The position numbers were made by a program, and so were the translations under genes. This document shows positions 32,055 through 37,175 of a DNA stretch of 37,175 nt, in pieces (within the stretch, counting starts at the first letter, position 1; every line of letters starts with the position of its first letter). The stretch comes from a virus. The DNA is taken from IMG/VR virus record IMGVR_UViG_3300046499_000487, positions 1-37,175 of that record; one strand, given 5' to 3'. Below the pieces are notes generated by a model. The model ran no database searches, was not told the DNA's origin, and worked only from the letters and a program-made list of their open reading frames with translations.

Positions 32055-32264
32055 TCAGAGCCGGCGGATCTCGAAGGCGAGGGCGAGACGGGCCAGCCGG
32101 GCGCGCTCTTGCACCTCGATCGGGAGCGGAACCGTCGAGGGGGCACAGGAGCCCTTCAGGCACGCGGGCGCTCCGTCGGAGACGTAGTGGACGTGCTTGC
32201 CCTGCTTGGCGAGCAGGTGGGCGGCCTCGGCGGCGCTCCGGGGCGCCTGGGCTGTGGCGGGCAT
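32055..32264 (-). CDS. Small hypothetical protein
   Basis: A 69-residue protein. I start it at ATG 32264 after GGAGG; the open frame extends further upstream only across a terminator-like hairpin. It includes CLKGSC with two cysteines and a helical C-terminus (VQERARLARLALAFEIRRL). It may begin a new transcription unit after the hairpin at 32285-32308. Family not recognised. Confidence 0.6.
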   Translation of the reverse strand: MPATAQAPRSAAEAAHLLAKQGKHVHYVSDGAPACLKGSCAPSTVPLPIEVQERARLARLALAFEIRRL

Positions 32265-32284
32265 GGCGCCTCCGGGTACGACAA

Positions 32285-32308
32285 AGGCCCCGCTGGTGGG
32301 CGGGGCCT
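32285..32308 (-). terminator. Hairpin terminator before late accessory genes
   Basis: AGGCCCCGC and GCGGGGCCT form a perfect 9 bp stem with a 6-base loop; on the minus strand a short TTTG follows. It should separate transcription of the FtsK module from the genes to its left. Confidence 0.65.
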
Positions 32309-32377
32309 CGGTGTCTGTGATGCCCATGTGCGGGCATAGCTGTACGCGGAGATCGTCACACAGTGTTTGACCTGGGG

Positions 32378-32578
32378 TCAAGCGGTGACGCGCTGTTGCC
32401 TCTTGAGGGCCAGCGCGGTGACGTCCGGGACCGCGAAGTACGGGTAGCGCTCGGTACCGCCGGAGCGCTTGAGCTGGCCACGGTAGACGAGGTTCCGGAG
32501 GGCCCCAGCGCTGACGCCGAGAGCCTGGCGGGTTTGCTCGGCGGTCAGGTGGCCGGGGCGGATGATCTGTGGCTCCAT
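32378..32578 (-). CDS. Excisionase-like helix-turn-helix protein
   Basis: A 66-residue protein that is a complete HTH_17/MerR-like winged helix: LTAEQTRQALGVSAGALRNL, VYRGQLKRSGGTERYPYFAV and PDVTALALKRQQ. Proteins of this size serve as excisionases or regulators in AICEs. It lies 186 bp after the FtsK-like gene, next to an extended inverted repeat that could be its operator. The start at ATG 32578 has GGAGG immediately adjacent, which is unusually close. Confidence 0.75.
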   Translation of the reverse strand: MEPQIIRPGHLTAEQTRQALGVSAGALRNLVYRGQLKRSGGTERYPYFAVPDVTALALKRQQRVTA

Positions 32579-32664
32579 GCCTCCATGATGCGCCTGCGGT
32601 GTCGCTCCCGGGCGCGGTCTCGGGGGCCGGTTGCGGGGGTGTTAGAGGCCGCTCGCGGCAGGGC

Positions 32665-32754
32665 CGAAACTCGAAACCTCGCAGCCCAGGACCGATATCG
32701 GGGGCGAAACCGGTTTCGGATCAAGGCGAAACCGCGTCCTTGATCCGAAACCGG
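32665..32754. repeat. CGAAACC repeats with 17 bp inverted repeat
   Basis: CCGGTTTCGGATCAAGG (32710-32726) and CCTTGATCCGAAACCGG (32738-32754) form a perfect 17 bp inverted repeat with an 11-base spacer. A 14 bp palindrome CGAAACCGGTTTCG lies at 32705-32718. CGAAAC(C) appears at 32665, 32672, 32705, 32727 and 32746, and inverted at 32712. It lies directly after the FtsK-like gene and may be a terminator, an operator or a transfer locus. Confidence 0.75.
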
Positions 32755-32764
32755 CTGGAGGGCC

Positions 32765-34861
32765 CTACTCGGCGTCCTCGGCGGCGGGCAGATCCTCGTA
32801 GCGGAGGCCCTTGGCGCCGCCGCAGCAGTCGCGGATCGTGAGCTGCCGTGTGGAGACCTTGTGGGGCTTCAGCGCGGCCGACAGGGCCGTGGATGCCCCG
32901 GCGGCGTCGAGCTCGGTCCACGGGCGGTACAAGTCGGCCCGGTACGCGGCGAGGGCCTCGACGAGCCGGTGGGAGTGGACCGTCTCGACTCCGTCCGGCC
33001 AGATGGCACGCAGGTGGTCGAGGACCGTCTCGACGTCGTGTTCCTCGATCTGAGCGCCGACGGCCTGCCCGGTGAGGGTGCCGGCGGCCGTGCGCAGCGC
33101 GAGGGCGCGAGCGGCGATGTCCTCGGCCTCGGTCTGCTTGATGAATGCGGCACGGACGGTGATGCCCTCGCGGCCGCGGGCGAGGATGCCGGTTCCCTGC
33201 TCGTCGACGGAGATGTCGGTGGCGCGGAGGCCGCGGTCGTAGGCACCGGTGCCTAGGACGTTGTTGTTGGCCCGCCAGTCCATGACGGCGAGGCACAGGC
33301 GGGTGCCGACGCTGCTGGAGACGGAGCTGGGCAGGCTGGGGGCGTCCGGGTTCTGGGTGAGCAGGATGAGGATGAGGCCGTAGGCGCGGCCCTTCTTGAT
33401 CAGGCGGGTGGCGAGGGCGGCGGCCTCCTCCTTGTAGTCGGGGTGGGTAAAGAGCTCCTGCACCTCGTCGATGACGATGACGCGGGGGCCGAGCTGCTGC
33501 TCGGGGTACTTCTCGGCGAGCGCCCGGGTGACCTTGCGTCCCTCGGGGACCTCGGAGGCGGGCAGGGAACGGACGAACGCGGCGCGGCGCTGGTACTCGG
33601 CGATGCCGGAGCGCATGCCGCCGAGGGCGGCCTCCAGGTCGGGCTCGTCGTCGCCGGTGACGTAGCGATGGCAGATGGGCTTGACGGAGTCGAGGTCGCC
33701 GGAGCCCTTGAGCTCGTAGATCCAGAGCTCGGCGGTGGGGTCGAGGGCGACGCCGAGGACGATGGCGAGCGCGCACGACGTCTTGCCGCTGCCCGGGATG
33801 CCTCCGACCAGCAGGTTCGAGTACATGAGGGTGATCTCGACGAGGTTGCCGCGCGGGTCGAAGCCGTAGGGCAGGGGCTGGTAGACGTCGGCCTGGCCCT
33901 CGCGCATGAGCGGCCAGAGCTTCCGGCCGGCCTTGGCGGGGTCTCGCTGGGCGACCCACAGGACCAGGCGGCCCGGGTGAGCGGTGCGGTCGGCCTCGGG
34001 CCACACGGTGCTGATGGGGCGGCGCATGGCGGCGGCAAGCGCGGCCCGCTTCTCCAGGACGGCGGTGGCTTCGATGCCCGGGGGCAGGTCAACCTCGGCG
34101 CGCCAGCCGGGCCCGTCGCGCATGACCTCGGCGGCGAACTCCACACCCTTGCGACCCTTCTTGCCCTCGATGCCGATGGCGGCGAGCGCGTCGAACACCT
34201 CGGTGGAGTCGAGGCGGCGGAGCACGTTGGTGGCGACGTACCGGGTGATGAGCGCCTTGTCGCCTTTCTTGCCGTTCAGGCCAGCCAGGGCGGCGACGCC
34301 GACGTACGCGGCGAGCGTCCAGCCGGGCACGAGGAACGCGCTGACGAGCGTGGTGATGCCGGTGGCGGTGGCGACGGCGAGGGAGGCGACGCGGCGGGGC
34401 CGGACGCGGCGGGAGTGCTCGCGGCACAGGTCCAACCACGCTTCGATGTCGGCGGTCGTCGCGGCCTTGGCCCGGACCGGGCGAGCCTCGGTGTCGGCGA
34501 CCCACTTACCCCAGCGCACGATGAGCCGGCCGGTGCCGCGCGGGCCGCGCAGGAGCAGCCGTCCGAAGTAGACGGGGACGCGGAGCGCGTGGAAGGCGGA
34601 GACATGTCCGTAGTAGGACGCTGTCCATCGGACGGCGTCCTTGAAGGCGTCCCAGCGGCGCAGCGCGGGAGGGACGATGGGTGGGGCGTCGGCGAGGTAG
34701 GCCCGCCGTTCCGCGATCCATGTGCCGTCGGGGGCGGCCTCGGGGCGGTCGACGGGACGCGGCTCGGCGTTCTGGATGATGTCGAGGACGGTCTGCCGGG
34801 CGGCGGCGTCCTCGGTGTCCTGGGGGGCGTCCTGTAGCGGCTTGATCAGGCTGTCGGTCAT
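32765..34861 (-). CDS. FtsK/SpoIIIE-type DNA translocase (TraB-like)
   Basis: A 698-residue membrane-anchored motor. Residues 1-155 are a cytoplasmic N-terminal part, followed by a hydrophobic hairpin (about 157-177 and 181-196). The motor has Walker A GGIPGSGKT (353-361), Walker B VIVIDE (461-466) and GRAYGLILILLTQNP before the arginine-finger region. The C-terminal 60 residues (STRQLTIRDCCGGAKGLRYE) look like a DNA-reading winged helix. In Streptomyces plasmids and AICEs one such protein moves double-stranded DNA between cells. In this phage it may do that, or separate or pump phage DNA. ATG 34861 follows CGGAG. Confidence 0.88.
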   Translation of the reverse strand: MTDSLIKPLQDAPQDTEDAAARQTVLDIIQNAEPRPVDRPEAAPDGTWIAERRAYLADAPPIVPPALRRWDAFKDAVRWTASYYGHVSAFHALRVPVYFGRLLLRGPRGTGRLIVRWGKWVADTEARPVRAKAATTADIEAWLDLCREHSRRVRPRRVASLAVATATGITTLVSAFLVPGWTLAAYVGVAALAGLNGKKGDKALITRYVATNVLRRLDSTEVFDALAAIGIEGKKGRKGVEFAAEVMRDGPGWRAEVDLPPGIEATAVLEKRAALAAAMRRPISTVWPEADRTAHPGRLVLWVAQRDPAKAGRKLWPLMREGQADVYQPLPYGFDPRGNLVEITLMYSNLLVGGIPGSGKTSCALAIVLGVALDPTAELWIYELKGSGDLDSVKPICHRYVTGDDEPDLEAALGGMRSGIAEYQRRAAFVRSLPASEVPEGRKVTRALAEKYPEQQLGPRVIVIDEVQELFTHPDYKEEAAALATRLIKKGRAYGLILILLTQNPDAPSLPSSVSSSVGTRLCLAVMDWRANNNVLGTGAYDRGLRATDISVDEQGTGILARGREGITVRAAFIKQTEAEDIAARALALRTAAGTLTGQAVGAQIEEHDVETVLDHLRAIWPDGVETVHSHRLVEALAAYRADLYRPWTELDAAGASTALSAALKPHKVSTRQLTIRDCCGGAKGLRYEDLPAAEDAE

Positions 34862-34897
34862 GCTGGTGACTCCGGTTGCTCGATGGGTGGTCGGACG

Positions 34898-34940
34898 CCC
34901 GGGGACGGCGGCTGCTTGGCGGTAGGACGCCGTCCCCGGG
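34898..34940 (-). terminator. Strong hairpin before FtsK-like gene
   Basis: CCCGGGGACGGCG and CGCCGTCCCCGGG form a perfect 13 bp stem with a 17-base loop, between the coiled-coil gene stop and the FtsK-like start. It may limit FtsK-like expression as a terminator or attenuator. Confidence 0.6.
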
Positions 34941-34946
34941 GCGCTG

Positions 34947-35282
34947 CTATCGGTAGCGGCGGAGCTCGCTCTCGATGCGGCGGGCGGTCTGCTCGTGGTC
35001 GTGCATCTTGCGGCGGGCGTCCGCGCGTTCCTTGCCGCTGCTGGTGCGCATGGTGACCCGGGCGCTGGCGGCGTCCCGGCGGGCCTGGCTGAGACGGCGC
35101 TCCAGCTCGGCGACCTCGGTCCGACCGCGCTCCTCGGCCCGCTCGGTGATCCGCTCGGCCTCGCGCTTGAGCCGGTCGTCGATGGTGTCGGCGTGGCGGT
35201 CCCCGGCGAGGGACTGCTTAGCGGCCTTGAGGGTGAGCCAGGCGAGGCGGCGCTTCTCGCGGCCGGTGTACGAGGCAGGCAT
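34947..35282 (-). CDS. Coiled-coil protein of the FtsK module
   Basis: A 111-residue, highly charged helical protein (for example DRLKREAERITERAEERGR and VAELERRLSQARRDAASAR), predicted to be a coiled coil over most of its length. ATG 35282 follows GGGGAAG, two bases after the previous stop. It has no known family. Its place directly before the translocase gene suggests a partner or adaptor in the same process. Confidence 0.7.
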   Translation of the reverse strand: MPASYTGREKRRLAWLTLKAAKQSLAGDRHADTIDDRLKREAERITERAEERGRTEVAELERRLSQARRDAASARVTMRTSSGKERADARRKMHDHEQTARRIESELRRYR

Positions 35283-35284
35283 GG

Positions 35285-35602
35285 TTACTTCCCCTTCTTG
35301 ATGTCGCCCCAGATGGAGCGGAGGACGAGTGCGAGGATGGCGACGGAGATGCCGCAGATGGCGATGGCGATGGAGGCGAACGCGATGCCCACGCCACCGA
35401 CGCAGACGGCGGCGCCGATGCCCAGCCACTCGCTGGCGCTGCGGCCTTGACTGTGCGTCTGCTGGCACGCGGGGAGCTGGGCGGCCGGCTGCTGCTGGGC
35501 GAGGCGGGCCAGCTCGACCGCGGCGAGCGCGACCTGTACGGCGGCGCTGTTGACGGCAGCGTCGGACGCGGCCTTCTCGGCCTTGGCGAGGGCGTCGCTC
35601 AC
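35285..35602 (-). CDS. Small membrane protein, Spd-like candidate
   Basis: A 105-residue protein. The N-terminal half is an Ala-rich helix (ALAKAEKAASDAAVNSAAVQ) and the C-terminal part holds two hydrophobic helices (about 61-76 and 79-96) with a basic end. GTG 35602 overlaps the preceding stop as GTGA and follows GGAGG. Small membrane proteins beside TraB in Streptomyces plasmids are the Spd spread proteins. Similarity here is by type and position only. Confidence 0.68.
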   Translation of the reverse strand: MSDALAKAEKAASDAAVNSAAVQVALAAVELARLAQQQPAAQLPACQQTHSQGRSASEWLGIGAAVCVGGVGIAFASIAIAICGISVAILALVLRSIWGDIKKGK

Positions 35603-35775
35603 TTCCACCACCTCCGGATGCGGCGGGCGAGGCGCGGCCACGTGTAGAGGCCGACGGCGAACGCAATGACGGGGGGCTGTGTGGCGATGGCGGTCCCGAC
35701 CGTTACGGCCAGGCCGAACAGGGGCGGGACGGCGACGAGCAGGGCGAGCAGGAGGCCGAACAGGGTGCGCATCAT
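35599..35775 (-). CDS. Small two-helix membrane protein
   Basis: A 58-residue protein with two hydrophobic helices (LFGLLLALLVAVPPLFGLAV and PPVIAFAVGLYTW) and a basic tail RLARRIRRWWK. Tandem ATGs at 35775 and 35772 overlap the upstream stop. It is another Spd-like candidate in the chain of overlapping genes leading to the translocase. Confidence 0.68.
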   Translation of the reverse strand: MMRTLFGLLLALLVAVPPLFGLAVTVGTAIATQPPVIAFAVGLYTWPRLARRIRRWWK

Positions 35776-36548
35776 GCTGTGACCGCCTGTCGCTCGGGGA
35801 GCTGGTCGGGGTGGAAGAGGTTGCGTCCCGAGGGCGTCTTGCTGTGGACGGTGAGGCGTCCGAGCGCGACCCAGGAGCGGACCGTGGACTGCTCGATGAG
35901 GTAGTGCTGGGCGACCTGAGCGGACGTCATGAGGGGCGGCTCGGGCGGCGGTCCGTCCTCGGTGTCCTCGGCGTCCTGGCCCGTCCCGGGCGGGAGCTGG
36001 GGCGTCTTGTCGACGTCCTGCCGGTCGTCCCGCTCCAGGGTCACGGTGGGCCCGGGAACGGAGACGAGGGGTAGCAGTCGGACGCCGGGCGGGACGACCA
36101 CCCGAACGGGCGGGACACTCAGGACGGCCGGGGGCGGCGGGGCGTCCTGGGCGAGACGCGCGTGGAGCTGGCGCATGAGCGCGCCGAAGGCCACGAGGGC
36201 GGCGGACGGCGGGACGGCCGCGACGACGTACTCCATGGGGTCGGCGCCGTACCCGACGCCGGCCACGTTGAGGGCGATGGATCCGAGGGACCCGAACGCG
36301 GCGAGGGCGACGGCCCACCAGTCCATGCCGTGGCGGCCGAGGGAGGCGCGGAGCATGAGCAGCTCGCCCGCGACGATGAACAGGTCGACGGTGGCGGGCC
36401 ATGCCCAGGCACGGGCGTCGTCGAGGCCGTTGCCGTCGGCGATGTCGTGCAGGTGCTCGTACGACAGCCAGAACGCGGCGGCCGTGAGCAGCACGGTGAC
36501 GGTGGCGGCTCCGAAGGCGAGGCCATCACGGGCGGTGGGTCGATTCAC
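35772..36548 (-). CDS. DUF2637-type membrane protein with C-terminal HTH
   Basis: A 258-residue protein. Four hydrophobic helices (about 10-30, 50-69, 77-96 and 105-125) with WLSYEHLHDIA and AWAWPATVDLFIVAGEL are typical of the DUF2637 family, which is common beside FtsK-like genes in actinomycete elements. After a Pro-rich linker (135-206), residues 207-250 form a MerR/HTH_17-like domain (TSAQVAQHYLIEQSTVRSWV, GRNLFHPDQLPER). It would anchor DNA to the membrane, perhaps to deliver it to the translocase. GTG 36548 overlaps the upstream stop as GTGA. Confidence 0.85.
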   Translation of the reverse strand: MNRPTARDGLAFGAATVTVLLTAAAFWLSYEHLHDIADGNGLDDARAWAWPATVDLFIVAGELLMLRASLGRHGMDWWAVALAAFGSLGSIALNVAGVGYGADPMEYVVAAVPPSAALVAFGALMRQLHARLAQDAPPPPAVLSVPPVRVVVPPGVRLLPLVSVPGPTVTLERDDRQDVDKTPQLPPGTGQDAEDTEDGPPPEPPLMTSAQVAQHYLIEQSTVRSWVALGRLTVHSKTPSGRNLFHPDQLPERQAVTA

Positions 36549-36964
36549 AGGGACGCACCGCCGTACCGGGCTGGCTCGCAGATGACGCAGACGTGTTCGG
36601 CGCTGCCGTCGTGGCAGTTGTCGATGCACTGGCGGCACCAGGGCGTGTCTCCGTGCCGGGCATGGCCGTCGAAGCGACGGTCGGCCGGGTCGAACGGCTT
36701 GTGGCAGCGGGCGCACAGGTTCTTGGCGCGCTCGTCGGCGTCGGCCTGCTCGGCAGCGAGCTTGCTGCGAAGGAAGTCGGCGTTCCAGGAGAGGTCTGCG
36801 GGAGTCTCGTCGAGAGCGGCGCGGACGACGCACTGGGCGTACGCGGCGCGGGCGAGGATCCGCTGGTCGTAGTTGTGCGCGTGGTACGGCAGCGTGAGCG
36901 CTTCGGCTGCGGCTTCGAGGAGCTGGCGAAGGCCGTGGCTCTCCGCAGTGGGGTCGGTGGTCAC
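36545..36964 (-). CDS. Zinc-finger protein of the FtsK module
   Basis: A 139-residue protein: a helical first half (LRQLLEAAAEALTLPYHAHN, ILARAAYAQCVVRAALDET) and a C-terminal half with several metal-binding Cys/His groups (LCARCHKPFD, HARHGDTPWCRQC, NCHDGSAEHVCVIC), enough for two zinc sites. GTG 36964 overlaps the previous stop as GTGA; the open frame continues upstream but in Arg/His-rich shadow sequence. Probably DNA- or protein-binding; no known family. Confidence 0.72.
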   Translation of the reverse strand: MTTDPTAESHGLRQLLEAAAEALTLPYHAHNYDQRILARAAYAQCVVRAALDETPADLSWNADFLRSKLAAEQADADERAKNLCARCHKPFDPADRRFDGHARHGDTPWCRQCIDNCHDGSAEHVCVICEPARYGGASL

Positions 36965-37104
36965 CGGACCACCGCCTTGCGGATGCTGCTGCCGGTGACG
37001 CCGACCTCGGTGACGCGCACGGTGATGGTGCGGTCCGGGGTCCGGCGGATGATGCCCGCGGCGACGATGCGCCGACCGGGGGCGATAGGGTTCCGCTGGG
37101 TCAT
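36961..37104 (-). CDS. Very small basic protein
   Basis: A 47-residue basic protein (MTQRNPIAPGRRIVAAGIIR, then RTPDRTITVRVTEVGVTGSS) with beta-strand character and no cysteine. ATG 37104 has only a weak purine stretch upstream, and the stop is shared with the next gene's GTG. It is the first gene seen in the FtsK module. It may be a small DNA-binding protein; not recognised. Confidence 0.55.
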   Translation of the reverse strand: MTQRNPIAPGRRIVAAGIIRRTPDRTITVRVTEVGVTGSSIRKAVVR

Positions 37105-37138
37105 GAGGAGCTTCCGTCTCTCTCGTGATCAAGTGGTG

Positions 37139-37172
37139 CCCCGGACGGGCGGTAGGGTCGCCTGCTCCGGGG
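37139..37172. repeat. 7 bp inverted repeat at right window end
   Basis: CCCCGGA (37139-37145) and TCCGGGG (37166-37172) flank 20 bases at the extreme right end, upstream of the FtsK-module genes. It may be a terminator of a preceding gene or part of a larger element cut by the window. Confidence 0.35.
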
Positions 37173-37175
37173 TTG

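Noticed and set aside
1-37175. Closure of the window into a circle
   Set aside because: An open frame does run across the joined ends. But the sequence after the junction does not continue the left-end protein in a believable way and becomes Arg/His-rich shadow, so the join is not supported.

Overview
The window reads as most of the genome of a temperate, HK97-like siphophage of a high-GC actinomycete, very probably Streptomyces. Reasons: very high GC, frequent GTG and TTG starts, purine-rich ribosome binding sites, tight 1-4 base stop/start overlaps, and gene families typical of Streptomyces phages and integrative elements. Almost all genes lie on the minus strand and are transcribed right to left. 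The exceptions are a repressor, a small gene and the integrase (8.0-10.5 kb) and two small regulators (11.05-12.04 kb).

Layout in the direction of minus-strand transcription. (1) 37.1-32.4 kb holds a module like that of actinomycete integrative conjugative elements (AICEs): small zinc-finger and membrane proteins, a DUF2637-type membrane protein with a C-terminal helix-turn-helix, a coiled-coil protein, a 698-residue FtsK/TraB-type translocase, a repeat array after it, and a small excisionase-like protein. (2) 32.3-30.1 kb has small accessory genes, an HNH endonuclease, a P-loop kinase, a repeat-dense non-coding stretch and a likely small terminase. (3) 30.2-12.1 kb has large terminase, portal, prohead protease, capsid, connectors, tail tube, tail chaperones with a clear -1 frameshift site, tape measure, tail tip proteins, amidase endolysin, holin and two membrane proteins. 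(4) 12.0-10.5 kb has two small regulators, two Cys-rich proteins and an attachment site. That site is the 3' half of a tRNA-Lys(UUU)-like gene, flanked on both sides by matching tandem arm-type repeats. (5) 10.5-7.5 kb has the integrase and a repressor/Cro-like switch with many TGAAC half-sites. (6) 7.5-0 kb is an early operon: small DNA-binding proteins, a primase-polymerase/helicase, an iteron-rich gap that looks like a replication origin, an SF2 helicase, a cytosine methyltransferase and a membrane protein. A 63-65 bp stop-to-start repeat occurs twice here.

The attachment site lies inside the window with both arms present. This argues that the sequence is the excised, phage or plasmid form rather than an integrated prophage. 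The window ends do not look like natural ends, since the leftmost gene is cut.

The most interesting aspect is the combination of a full virion gene set with AICE-like functions: primase-polymerase replication with iterons, FtsK-like translocase, DUF2637 protein, Spd-like small membrane proteins and a GntR regulator. It suggests a phage/conjugative-element hybrid or a phage-plasmid able to replicate, and perhaps move, outside virions. All functions are inferred from the sequence alone.
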